A stretch of 64,000 nucleotides of DNA from Calliphora vicina (lineage: Eukaryota; Arthropoda; Insecta; Diptera; Calliphoridae). Below the pieces are notes generated by a model, which saw nothing but the letters and a program-made list of their open reading frames with translations, was not told the DNA's origin and did no database searches. Positions 44,251 through 55,734 of this stretch are shown here, piece after piece. The position numbers were made by a program, and so were the translations under genes. The DNA lies in NCBI RefSeq assembly GCF_958450345.1, contig NC_088784.1, positions 72,627,747 to 72,691,746 of the forward strand, written 5' to 3'. Position 1 is the first letter of the stretch; each line of letters opens with the position of its first letter.

Positions 44251-45310
44251 TAACTTCTCTCTGTAATAACTTCTCTCGATTTATATCGAGCTTTCTCAGA
44301 AATCGCACTGTACGAGTTGTTATAGATGGGATCTCATCAAACGAGTTCAAGACAAATTCAGGGGTACCGCAAGGCTCCGTTATTTCTCCTACACTATTCC
44401 TTATTTTTCTAAATGACCTTCTACGTCAAATTTCTAACCCTATCTATTATTTTGCAGATAACAGCAACATTTGCCATTCATATTCATTCAGTTACAGACC
44501 AAGCCTGTCTGAGATTGGGGCAATGAGCTAAAACATGAATGATTCCCTTAATCGGGAGCTTGTGAAAATCTCTGAATGGGGTCGCTTTCAACGCTCGAAA
44601 GACTCAGTGTTGCATGTTGACACAAAAACGAACGACAGACAATGTTGCTTCATCTGTATTTATGGATGGTGTAAATATTGTGGAATCAGACACTCTTGAT
44701 GTTCTGAGCATGAAAATTCAATGTGATGTCCGCTGGTCTAAACATATTTTTCAAGTGTCGAAAGAAACATTCAAGTGTCTCGGATTTCTGAAACGGTGTA
44801 GGAATTACTCCACTCCATCTGATCTCCTCATTATGTACACCACCTACATATATCCGACCGAAAATGGAATACAACTCCCGTGTATGGGCCGGTACTTCAA
44901 AGTGAATTTTTTTAGCTGCTCGATCGCGTATAGGAGAGGGCGAATTTGATTATTGGTGACAGTTATTGATTCGCTGGAGCACCGTCGCAATGTGGGCTGC
45001 ATTTCACTGTTCTATCGGTACTACAATGGAATGTGTTCTGATGAATTTTGGGAACTTGTTCCTTAGACCCACCGATTTTTAAGTAATACAAGTTTTTCAT
45101 CAAGTACACATCCCTTTGTGGTCGATTGGCCAGTGGACCGCACAATACACTACAGGGAAATTTAGTTCTTTAGCCGTAGTGTACGTATGTATATGGAACA
45201 AACTTCCCGCTGAAGTATTTACTGTCATTTCCAATGTGGGAAAGTTCAAATCGAAAGTCCACAGATACTACTCACTCTTTCCTCCCTCTCATAACCTATT
45301 TTCCTAGTTC
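44251..45310 (+). pseudogene. Non-LTR retrotransposon fragment, 3' part of the reverse transcriptase ORF
   Basis: It starts within the reverse transcriptase: FLRNRTVRVVIDGISSNEFK, then SGVPQGSVISPTLFLIFLND, then a damaged YADD box (YFADNSN). It continues with the thumb and C-terminal domain (DVRWSKHIFQVSKETFKCLG, YTTYIYP, VWNKLPAEVF). At least four frame changes occur. The element is distinct from the jockey-like copy at 50.9 kb, and its clade is unassigned. It abuts the mariner above. Confidence 0.8.
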
Positions 45311-45729
45311 CAACACAAAGCTTTGCAGGAATAGGGGTCATCCTCTGAGTGCTGGTCCAAGCAGAAAAAAAAAGAAAACAATCACAATCCATATTTAACA
45401 TATAGCTAACATAAGATCGGAGAAAATGTACGTCTCGAAAAATTCAAATAAAATTCGAACTAGATTTAATTTTGAAAAAAAACGGAAAAAACCGTTTCGG
45501 TGAATTTATATGAGGTTTAAAGAGCGAATCAAAACGAACGACGTATACATACTATTCCACCCAACACTTATCCTTACTCCAACAAATTATTATTTTTTTA
45601 ATCACGTTAGCTTTTAAAAATATGTCAGATATTATCTTTTCGAAATCATTCATTTACAACCGTTATTTTGGTCAAAATGGTCACCGAAAAAAATGTGAAA
45701 AAATAAATAAAATTTTTTAAATAAATCCA
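45311..45729. other. Intergenic DNA between two transposon relics
   Basis: AT-rich. No coding or repeat feature is recognised. Confidence 0.4.
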
Positions 45730-47240
45730 ATATAAACTTTCCAAAAAATAGCTGAGGGTCCATCGTCACACCATTTTAAAAGCCATAAAACAGTTTAAGG
45801 AAGACAGACTTGCATATTGAAAGAAAACTTGAATCATTAAGAATAAAAGGTCTAACAGATATTGGTAAGGCAAAAGAAATCGAACAACTCTTTTGAAGAT
45901 CACCGATCACTTCTATGAGAAAAGCACCTCGTAAAGCTAAATGCTCTTATTCTTTTGCGCGCAGAGCTAATGCTAATGCTGCGTTGAAGTCTTATAAAGT
46001 TCAGAAAGTTCCAGATCTCAAATCGGTAACGAAATTAGAAGCAGAAGAAAGAGCGAACAACAGGTAAAATTTTATAAAAAAATACACCGTTGTGTGATTG
46101 ATGATGAGACTTACATATGTACTGGCAGACTTTCCACAACTTCCAAGATTTTTATGTGGCAGATGGACGAGGCGGTTTTGAATAACAAAACCGGAAAAAA
46201 ACAAACAAAATTCTCCAAGAAGTTTCTTGTGTGATTTGTGACATCAGGCACTATAAACACAGAAATATATATTGTTACGAAATTGTACTTGAATTCAAAT
46301 ATAACGATTTTAACGGCTGATTTAAAACTGTAACATATCTGTGGCCATTATTAACATTGAATAAAAGCTTTCAGTTGACCATTGATCGTAAGTATGGCAA
46401 CGCTGTTTGCTGCGACCGTATATTCGAATTCGAATATTCAGTTAAAGAACATTGTAGAAAGTACACCACAGATGGCGTATGTATTAGAAAGCTCTAGACA
46501 GTTAAAGAACAATCTAGAGTGCAGATGGCAGTGTTATAAATAGTGGCAGAGGTTGCAGTCGTTAGTGAGTTTATCAGATACGCTTTTCGAATAAACATCA
46601 ACTGAGTGTCTTAAAGTGTGCTGTGTTTTTCAAATGAATTCGTATACATTATAAAGTGTGTCTGTATTTCTGAGAATTTATAAACGTGTATAAAAAAAAT
46701 ATTGAGTGACTATTTAATTCTGTTGTTGTACATTTTAAATAAATAAAGAGTTGTTACAATTTTCAAACTACTAAACGGCTTTTATTTGCAATCAAAAGTA
46801 TTCGGTTTATTTAAAGGAAATAAACAAACGTTTTGAAAAGGTTAAAACGTAACAATATTATGGAGTGTCTACAAAAACCGTTTTACCTTTCTTAATTCAT
46901 ATATCTGGCCCGATTAGACATCATGCCACTATGGAAAAAAGGCCCTTGAGTGGTATTCAAACGATAATTTCAATTTGTACTAGGGGAGGCAAATCTAACT
47001 ATTCAGATCTTCGGCCTGTGGAAAGTTATTGGGCTCATGTAAAAATATAATTAAAGAACACAGGCTAGGTATCCCAGGACATATCCAATTTTAAGCATAA
47101 GTAGACCACCTCGCCCATAAAGGTAACGGAAGCAACTATAAAATCTTTAATGGGAGGATTTCCGCAAAAAGTTATTTTAATATTTAATGAATTCATACAA
47201 TATTTTGAGAATTGTTATGTTGAAGGGTTTTAGTTTAATA
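45730..47240 (+). pseudogene. IS630/Tc1-mariner-type transposase split by a solo LTR
   Basis: Left part: NANAALKSYKVQKVPDLKS, then CVIDDETYICTGRLSTTSKI (first catalytic block), VADGRGGF, NKTGKKQTKFSKKFL and SGTINTEIY. Right part, after the LTR at 46273-46854: ECLQKPFYLS, then RPVESYWAHVKI, the region of the last catalytic acidic residue. The motifs belong to the broad IS630-Tc1-mariner superfamily, but the family is distinct from both the mariner and Tc1 copies in this window. Stops are frequent, and TIRs were not found. Confidence 0.75.
46273..46854 (+). mobile_element. Solo LTR, 582 bp
   Basis: Same family as 39099-39721: starts tgttacgaaattgtacttga, ends ggttaaaacgtaaca, with atat on both sides. 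It inserted into the codons for the sequence following GTINTEIY of the transposase relic. It contains the same TATA-like and poly(A) landmarks. No internal region remains, so it arose by LTR-LTR recombination. Confidence 0.88.
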
Positions 47241-47324
47241 ACGAACTAATTTAAATTGATTGTAATAAAGAAAATTTAAAAAAAAACTTCGCATATCTTT
47301 GGACTATAACAAGAATTCAATTAC

Positions 47325-47525
47325 GACATTGAAATTAGGTTTCAGATTCCTTTGCGAGAAATATTAAAAAAATCATAAAAACCTTTAAAAAGTACTCATT
47401 TATCCTTTGATCGAGCTCACCAAATACTCAACTCAGGATAAACATTTTGAGAAATGGTCTTCAAACAAAATAAAATTTCATTCGATACCTGAATTTTGCG
47501 CCATACAAACGGGGCTAACCTAATG
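47325..47525 (-). repeat. Dispersed ggcccc-family repeat, minus orientation
   Basis: The reverse complement of caaacggggctaacctaatg marks the ggcccc end. The core (tttgcgagaaatattaaaaa) lies at about 47350. Confidence 0.55.
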
Positions 47526-47968
47526 TACATATGTATATAAACCACACACATGAAAGATAAATTTTGTACTTTTTTTGGTACTGTTAAAATTTACAATATA
47601 TTTGAAACATTACAGAAAATCCAAATTGGATTATTGAATTAAAATTGACCCAAAATAAGTTCTACTATTTGAAATCTAATTTATTTTAATTTATAATCAA
47701 CATGTTGCTATAATTAAGTCCGAAAAAAGTACAATTTGCAATTTTCCCTTTCCATCTGTGACATCAGAAGTACCACATTGTATGTTTGAAAGTGGTTTGG
47801 AAAATAAAATCACATATGTCCTTATACTATTATTTCCAGATCTATGTTAAAGATAATGTTCCATACTGACTAACCAATGTAATTAAAAAAATAATAAAAC
47901 TGCAAAAAAAAACAATTATTTCTTTCTAAACCAAAAAATAAATCTGTGAAAATAAAACCACTTACATC
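47526..47968. other. Region upstream of the coding exon at 47969
   Basis: AT-rich sequence that should hold 5' UTR or intron of the plus-strand gene. No promoter element can be assigned. Confidence 0.35.
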
Positions 47969-48338
47969 ATGGAGAATTCTCCACCTGCTGCTTCGTCTTT
48001 GGAAAAACAAATAGATAATTTTTTGGAGCACTTCAAGCGTAGTGCTTCCAAGGCCATGGAGGCCGAATGGTGTAGTATTGGTGGCAGCAACACTAGCACC
48101 ACTAGTAATAGTGGTGGTGGTGGCGGTGGTGTTGTTGCTGCTAGTAATAGTGTAACCGGAAGTAGTACAACGACAACAACAGTGATAAACACTTCAACTA
48201 CTACAACCTGTAGTGAATATGTTTCTCCACAGCCTGCGTTGCAAACACCCAAACAGATGTCGTTTGAGAAGCATCAACATTTGTTGCAACGTACACGCAG
48301 CCGTTCGAGTTGTTTGGATTTGAATAATATGATGACGG
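47969..48338 (+). CDS. First coding exon of an unidentified gene
   Basis: It starts MENSPPAASSLEKQIDNFL with an upstream context cttacatcATGG. The exon runs to the donor ACGG|gtaagt, giving 123 codons plus one base. The N-terminal 35 residues look like an amphipathic helix (SLEKQIDNFLEHFKRSASKA). Residues about 37-80 are Ser/Thr/Gly low complexity with a Gly run. The C-terminal part has TPKQMSFEKHQHLLQRTRSR and then SSCLDLNNMMT, with RTRSRSS being a typical basophilic-kinase site. GC content and codon use stand out from the surrounding DNA. Family unknown. Continuing past the donor gives only seven more residues before a stop, which favours splicing. No downstream exon was found. Confidence 0.7.
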
Positions 48339-49001
48339 GTAAGTTGGATTATTTAAAATAGCAAGAAGAATTTTTTTATGAAAAAATAATGGAATTATCT
48401 TAAAATTAATATAAAATATTGTAATAAGTTCCAACTTTAATAGATACTCGATTGTCTATTTGGTTCGGAAGTAAATTTTACGCTATTTAATTGCTATATT
48501 GTCTGGATATTAGCAAGTACTCCCAATTATACCCATATATATATGTATGTATTTATAAAAAAGTAACGTTATTTAGTGACTGGCTGATTCAACAATGCCC
48601 AGTCCAAACACCAAAAAGTACAGATATGAAATTTGGACTATAGTTCCATGTATGTATGTAAAATCACTAAGAAGGGAGTTTTGGAAACTCGAAGGTTTAG
48701 GGGTAAGAACGGGTAAAGACGGTAACGGATAACAAACAAAATTTAAATACATTTTTGTCAACGTAAAAATGTTTGATACTGAAATCGATCCCTTTAGGGG
48801 TAAAAACGGGAAAATACATTTTATTACAGTTTTCGCCCGTGTGCAAAAGAGAAATTTTTCTGACCTAAGCACTGTGGTTCCAAATCAAAATCTAGGTGGA
48901 AAAAATTATTTGGCACTCTTTTTATATAGAATTAGTGTCTCCGATTCCATAAAAAATGTTTAAAAGATCAATATAAACTTTTTTCAGGGTCTAGATACAT
49001 A
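48339..49001. other. Presumed intron of the gene starting at 47969
   Basis: AT-rich, no further exon recognised. A slightly GC-richer stretch at 48660-48860 (gggtaagaacgggtaaagac) has no supported coding content. Confidence 0.4.
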
Positions 49002-50525
49002 CAGTTGCGAACATGAAAATAGCAGTACCACTAAATTTTCAAATATTTTATAAATTAAAGATGAGATTCAAAATGTTTATATTTATTTTAAGACTTTATA
49101 TTACAACTAGAAAATAAAGGTATGTAAATTCAATTTACGTTCATAAAAATTAAAGTTATCAACAAAAGACGTAATTCATACTTAACATTAAAATAGCAGT
49201 GGATAATGAAATTTAAAAAAATTTTGATTTTAAATCTTAAAGCTGAGTCCATAACTTAGTACTTTGTGGCAAATCCTTTATTTTTTATAACTGCGGTACA
49301 GCGACGTGGCATTGAGTCGACTAATTGTTGACATCGTCGTATTGGGATTGCCTTCCAGGTTTTTTCAACAACTTCCCAAAGCTGCTCGTTATTTGATGGT
49401 TTCGAATCGTATACAGATTTTTTTATGTCCCCCCAAAGATGTTCAATAGGATTGAGGTCAGGGGACTGTGATGGCCACCCCATAACCTCAATGTTATTGA
49501 CACGAAACCATTCCTTAGCTATTCGACTTGTGTGCTTCGGGTCGTTGTCCTGCTGGAAGACCCACTGCAGTGGCATTTCTTCACTGCTATATGGCAACAT
49601 TACGTTTTGAAGAATGTCAACATAGACATATTGGTCCATATCATAATTTTTGATCCACCATGCTTAATTGTTTTCACAGTGTACTGTGGTTGACAAGCTG
49701 ATGACGGTGGTCGTCGAACATATTGTCTACAGCCAGAATTGCCAAATAAAACAATTTTAGACTCGTCAGTCCACAAAATATTGCGCCATTTGCTTGCAGG
49801 CCAGTCAGCGTGTTTTCTGGCGAACTCCAAACGAACCTCTCTATGTTTTTTTGTAAGCAGGGGCTTTTTCCATGGACTTCTGCCAAACAAGTTTGCATCT
49901 AGAAGTCTTCTCCTCACAGTCATATCGCTAACTTCTAAATTTAATTCGGTTTTTATTTGTATGGCCGATTTAAAAGGATTGCATTTCGCGATTCTAACGA
50001 TATTTCGATCGTCCTGAGGCGAAGTTTTCCGTTTGCCGCCTCTATTTTCTATTTTTTCTTTATATTTAATAGCATTTGATATCATTTTTGCCGAGCAGGA
50101 GAGAATCTTTTGAATATCTGAATAAGATTTTCCTTCTTTTCTTAACTTTAAAATCAGTTTTCGTTGATCAATGGTGCAATGTTTTCCGCGACCCACTATA
50201 ACAAAAATTACCGAAAAAAAATTAAAATTTTACATTTAATATACAATAGGTTCATTCTATTTAACTCACTTTCACTTTACTCTTAATAAAATATTTGATT
50301 TTTTTAATAATATTTCAATGTTAATAAAAATATGTATACACAAAAATGAAAGTCCGTTATTTTTGGATTTACCATACTTCTTCCTAAAATATTTTCTCGC
50401 AAACAATGATCAGACTTACCAGATTATAAAAATAAAAAGTAATCGCATTTTAAATTTTTTAAAAACGTTCTGCACTAATTCAAAACTATTTACTAGTGGT
50501 ACTGCTATTTTCATGTTCGCAACTG
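49002..50525 (-). mobile_element. Tc1-type element with both ends, transposase frameshifted
   Basis: TIRs are cagttgcgaacatgaaaata and its inverse (over 30 bp), each flanked by TA. The minus strand encodes MGRGKHCTIDQRKLILKLRK (50196 downward), the HTH pair, KTSPQDDRNIVRIA and WTDESK, the first catalytic Asp. The frame is then lost near 49640, where the stretch usually between GGSKIMIW and the next helix is missing. It resumes in another frame with VFQQDNDPKHTS and SPDLNPIEHLW, in which the Asp and Glu are 34 residues apart (DD34E). Apart from this deletion the element looks young. It lies in the presumed intron of the gene at 47969. Confidence 0.95.
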
Positions 50526-50887
50526 TATGTATATAAAAATCATTAATAAAAAAAAATTGTTTTCATGTGTTTCTGTAACTAAATTTTTAAAAAGATCTGT
50601 ATTTACTATATTTCAAGTTACAGTAGGGTCTAGATATATAAAAATCAATAATAAAACAAAAAATATTTCCAAAAATTACATTCCGTAAAAATTAAATAAA
50701 AAGTATTTCGGCGGGTGCTATATATATAGTCATTGGACGGGCTTCGACGGTCTTTTTTTTGGCAAGCTATATAATATTATTAGAAAAAAAAATATCAGTA
50801 TATTTGTAACCCAAGTTTAAAGGACTATATGAGGAAAATGGAGAGGTCCATAAATATAAGATATACACTTAATAAAAGCCTATATCA
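50526..50887. other. Presumed intron, no feature seen
   Basis: AT-rich sequence between the Tc1 element and the LINE. No coding or repeat structure is recognised. Confidence 0.4.
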
Positions 50888-51222
50888 ATGTTTATCTATG
50901 TTTTGAAGTATGAATTTCTATATGGCAAAACAATTGAGAAACAATATAGATATATGCAACAGACATATGACAACAAAGTAACATATGCAAATGTACTTAG
51001 AAACAACCAAACTCAGCCGCAAGTCCGTCAACTCCAAAACGAAAATATGAACCCAGAGGTAAGAGAGCAAACTCCAATTTTCAATTTTACCCGACTAGAA
51101 TCTACAATAGAAACTCTTGTGCAATCGGTAAATAACTTTACAAACTCAATGAGTATCATGATGCAAGAAATGCTTAAGATGCAATCAATGTTATTGCAGG
51201 CTGTGCTTAACAGACCATGAAC
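50888..51222 (+). pseudogene. LINE ORF1 fragment, 5'-truncated
   Basis: This is the C-terminal part of a jockey-type ORF1 product, from about VTYANVLRNN to a Met-rich helix (SMSIMMQEMLKMQSMLLQAV) and stop. The zinc knuckles and RNA-binding domain normally upstream are absent, so the element is 5'-truncated in ORF1. The ORF1 stop overlaps the ORF2 start as ATGA, an arrangement suited to termination-reinitiation. Confidence 0.7.
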
Positions 51223-54030
51223 TGCCTAAGAATATGTTTTTGGAATGCAAACGGCATACGCCAACACAAAAACGAACTCGAAACCAACAAATTGATGTAA
51301 TGCTGGTTTCTGAAACTCATTTGACGTCCAGAAGTTCCTTTCGAATAAATGGATATGTAATATATGACACCAAAGATCCCAGAGGTAGAGCATGCGGAGG
51401 CTCGGCAATTTTAATAAAAGCTCGAATAAAACACTGCTTAATGTGTGATTTTTGCGAAGATTATCTTCAAGCTACTACAATCTGTCTTGAAGATTTTCAT
51501 CGAAACTTAGTGATTTCATCGATATACTCACCCCCAAGATTCTCAATTACAGAAAGTCAATATAATAGATTTTTTAAATCACTAGGCCCCCGTTTCCTGG
51601 CTGCTGGCGATTATAATGCTAAGCACACATTCTGGGGATCACGACTGATTACCCCTAAAGGTCGTGTTTTGTTCGACTCAATTTCTAAAATGGGTTTGCA
51701 TGTGCTTTCGAGCGGCCAACCTACTTACTGGCCTACTGACCCACGAAAAATACCGGATGTTATTGATTTTAGCGTGATGAAAAATATCCCTAGAGAAATG
51801 ATTCAAATTGAATCCTCGCTGGAACTATCTTCAGATCACTCACCCACTATTATTACTTTATTGAGCCCCCTAGAAATTGTATCCCCGACTGGTAATTTAG
51901 CGATGGCAGGCACAAGAATAAATTGGCTCAAATATAAAAAATACCTCAGTACACATTGCTCGGAAAACATACCGCTAAGAACACCAGAAAACATCGATCA
52001 CTCTCTTATCAATTTCGATAAAAATCTCAAACTGGCTGCTCAACATGCTACCCAAACCCCCCGAAAATTCAGATATAATAGAATTAATTCTGCAGATGTC
52101 GAACGGCTCTTAAATGAAAAAAGAAGATTTCGAAGAGAGTGGCAATTGCACAGATCCCCCCAACTATAATCGAAGCTTAAAGATTGTATAAAAAGACTTA
52201 AAAAGCTCTTGGAATTTCGAAAAATGGAATCATTGAATAAATATTTAGAAAGCCTGGACGCAACCCCGCAATCGGATTACTCATTATGGCGAGCAACAAA
52301 AAATCAACAAAAAAGACCCGTTATATGTAAGTCCCCCTTGCGAAATTCAAGTGGTGGTTGTGCAAGAAATGATACTGAAAAAGGGAATCTGTTTGTTAAT
52401 CATTTAAAAAAAGTATTTACACCGAACACATCAAACGAAGCAATTGAGTTGCCACCTGTTGCACCCTATTTTGCAGCAGCCGTACCCCTACGTTTTGAGA
52501 TTCGAGAGATCGAAAATGCTATTGCTGATTTAAATCCCAAGAAAGCGCCTGGTATGGACAAGATCAGCAACAAGATGCTTATGGAGCTACCCCGGATAGC
52601 AATAAAAATAATTCTTTTTATTTTTAATGATATATTACGACTTAAATATTATCCTCCAGAATGGAAGGTTTCACTGGTTACCATGATACCCAAGCCGGGA
52701 AAAGATCACACAAAAGTAGAATAATTCAACAGATAATCAGCCTATTATCTAATATATCAAAGCTATTTGAGAAGATACTTATGAACAAGTTGTACCCGAT
52801 GTTAACTGAAAACAATTGTATTCCGAATCATCAATTTGGATTTAGAAGAAAACACAGTACTATCGAACAAACCCATAGACTTGTAAATATGGTGAGAAAA
52901 GCGTTTGAAGAAAAGAAATACTGTTCTGCACTCTTCATCGACATCTCTCAAGCGTTTGATAAGGTATGGCATGCTGGATTAATATACAAATTGAGTCAAA
53001 ATTTACCGGCAAACACACATAAGCTGTTGGAAAGCTATTTAACTGGTCGAACATTTAAGGTTAAAGAGGGAAACTTTTTAAGTACTGCACAACCCATTGA
53101 AGCTGGAGTCCCCCAAGGCAGTATCCTGGGACCTTTTTTATATTTGATGTATTCGTCTGATATGCCAACTAACAATCGCACTCATTCATCAACATTTGCT
53201 GATGATACTGCTATTCTAAGCATTCATGAAAACCCTCAAGAAGCGTCTCGTTACTTACAAAACCACATATTTGAATTAGAAAAATGGTTAAAACAATGGA
53301 AAATTAAAGTCAACGAGCAAAAATGTACACACATTACATTTACATTGCGTAGAGAATCATGCCCCCCTATTCATATCAATAACCAAACAATAATTCAACA
53401 ATCGGAAGTGAAATACCTCGGAATACATCTCGATCGTCGCCTTACATGGAAAAGTCATATAGATGCAAAGTTGACTCAAATGAAATTGAAATCAATTCAA
53501 ATTAATTGGCTTATTGGCAGAAACTCCACGCTTAGTATAGATTGTAAACTTCTACTTTATAACATGATCATAAAACCGATATGGTGTTATGGCATACAGT
53601 TATGGGGCACGGCCTCAGCGTCAAATGTAGAAAAGATCCAAAAACGCCAAAACAAGTTTCTAAGAATGATCACATAGCAGGGGGCAACTATATCAAAAAC
53701 GCGAATATACACAAAGATCTAAACGTGCCCATTGTAAAAACTGAAATCTCGAAAAACGTACAAAAATATTTAAAAAAACTTGAAGTTCACCCAAACCCGC
53801 TGGCCCGCAACATATTAGATAACAGTGGCCACACTCGATTAAGAAGGAGGGACACAGCAGACCTAATCTAGAAGGAAGAATGCCAATTTAACCAAAACAA
53901 CCATGAACACAACATTTTTTCGTCCGGCACTGGCTGGACTAATTAAATAATAATATTAGATATAAGATTTGAACCACTTATTGTTAGTTCATTAAATAAT
54001 GAAGATACAATAAATAAATGAAAAAAAAAA
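51219..54030 (+). pseudogene. Jockey-like LINE ORF2 (endonuclease and reverse transcriptase) with frameshifts
   Basis: ORF2 begins MNCLRICFWNANGIRQHKNE. Endonuclease landmarks are LVSETHLT, AAGDYNAKHTFWGS and SSDHSPTII. Reverse transcriptase landmarks are KKAPGMDKISNKML, FIDISQAFDKVWH, AGVPQGSILGPFLYLMY, TFADDTAIL and VKYLGIHLDRRLTWKSH. The C-terminal domain ends RRRDTADLI. Frame breaks occur near 51290, 52165, 52715 and 53675. The 3' end has aataaataaatg and a short A tail (54021-54030). The order and motifs fit the jockey clade. It lies on the same strand as the gene at 47969. Confidence 0.92.
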
Positions 54031-54570
54031 CTTGTGATTTTGTTCGCGACCAGCTTTAATAAAGCAGTAAAATATTAAAAAAAAATTAACGAAAATATGA
54101 TTCAACATTTTTTGAACTTCTGGCGCTTCTGTCGAGAAAACGAAATGTCCAATTGAAAAACCCATTTGTATTGGAGGAGAGCAGATTGTCAGCTTCAGAA
54201 AAAACTTAGTTTTTCCAAATTCTGAGGATACCTATTTTTATAATTTTGTCCACCTAGATTTTGATTTGTATGTAAATTGTACAGTAACTGCCTGCAGACA
54301 TTTAATATTTCGATATGAGAAGGGGGAGCAGTATCCCCATATGAAGCAAATATTAAACTTAGTAGGAGCCATTGTTAAAGTACATTTCATAGTTCAACTA
54401 ACAATAATGGGAGTAGGCGCAGAGGAAAAGTACCTGCGTTATATAGTACATGTTGAAAATGTATGTAAATTATTCAATATTCGATTCTTAATCATAGCAA
54501 AGCAATTCCAAATTTTCTATAAACTAAGGTAATCCAAATTAGAATTTTTATTAATTTTATATATGTATGT
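54031..54570. other. Non-coding DNA
   Basis: No gene or repeat structure recognised. Confidence 0.4.
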
Positions 54571-54885
54571 ACTAGAGATGCTAATCGGGACTGATTTTTG
54601 AAAATCCCGGGGATAGGGATTTGGTGAAGAATTCCGAAATCCCGACCCGGGGTTTCGGGAAATCTAAAATCTCGAAAATTATAAGAAAGAAACGTACATA
54701 ATTATGTCTTTACAATTGAAAGTAAATTTTTTATTTAGCAATTAATTTTTATTAGACACTAAAAGGCATATTATTGCATCTATGGTTTCGTCTGCCATTC
54801 TGGAACGAATTTTGTTTCCGACTGCTGCCGAAAAACATCTTTCATATTGGCAAAACCGTTTGCAAATACTTATAACAAATCTGCA
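54571..54885 (-). pseudogene. hAT transposase C-terminal fragment with one terminus
   Basis: The minus strand from about 54880 encodes CKRFCQYERCFSAAVGNKIR, then SRMADETIDAIICLLVSN. This closely fits the hAT dimerisation domain (Phe-Ser-Ala-Ala-Gly, then Arg-Ser-Arg, then a hydrophobic helix). About 130 bases beyond the stop lies tagagatgctaatcgggac, which has the form of a hAT terminus, followed inward by several atcccg repeats. The other end and most of the transposase are missing or unrecognised. Confidence 0.6.
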
Positions 54886-55640
54886 AGTATTTTCCTCTTG
54901 TTCCTTCAGAAATAAAATGATCTATTTCTTTTGCAAGTTGCAAATCTACATTATAATTTGGTTAATAATCAAATCCCAAATAGCTTTTATACTAAATAAA
55001 AAAAATTGTTTTGAATGATGGAAATCTTTATTTTTTTCTGTTAATTGGACAATATGAAATCCGCCAAGTGACTGTCGCCAGTATTGATAAACATTTGTGT
55101 CCGTTTTATCACATTTTCCATTTCGCAAGATTTCTGGTGATAACTGTTCGCATTCCTGAAGGAATATTCACCTTAAGGTCTGCGATTATCTGAGGCGTGT
55201 TGGCCTCAAATAAAGAAGTCTGTAATGGTTAAATCAGACGACCTCGCTCATGCATAATATCCAAAACGGGAGATTACGCGACCAGGAAATGCTTCCTTCA
55301 CAATATCTATTTTGGCTCCTGCTGTGTTTGCGATTGCACCGCCTTTTTAAATAGTCCTCAAAAAATAATACGATCTAATCACTCCCCTCGCGAACACACC
55401 GCACCACACAGTAGCCTTAAGGGGATGTAACGGCTTTTCGTGCATAACACGCGGATTTTGAGTGTCCCAGAAATGAAGATGTTGCTTATTGAAATACTCC
55501 TCCGTTTATAACATAATAATCAAAATATGGTGGATATTAAAAATAATATTTAACTAATATAGAAACATACGACATTATCATTAAAATATCATTTCATTAA
55601 ATTTCTATCTTAGCTATATTTAAACCGTTATCAGGTAACT
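54886..55640. other. Non-coding DNA, possibly more of the hAT relic
   Basis: The minus strand at 54946-55190 is partly open (NVYQYWRQSLGGF) and could be a further decayed hAT transposase. Evidence is weak. The GC-richer patch at 55240-55500 has no recognised identity. Confidence 0.3.
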
Positions 55641-55734
55641 TTTACATTCGCTACTTAAAAATGCCAACCTTTGGCCATTGTGTACTAATAAGTTTACGAT
55701 GCATTTGGCATTTTTTGAAAAAATTTAAGTAGCT

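Noticed and set aside
48573..48963. Open frames on both strands near 48.6-48.9 kb
   Set aside because: Neither shows codon bias, motifs or splice sites. They lie in the presumed intron after the exon at 47969.
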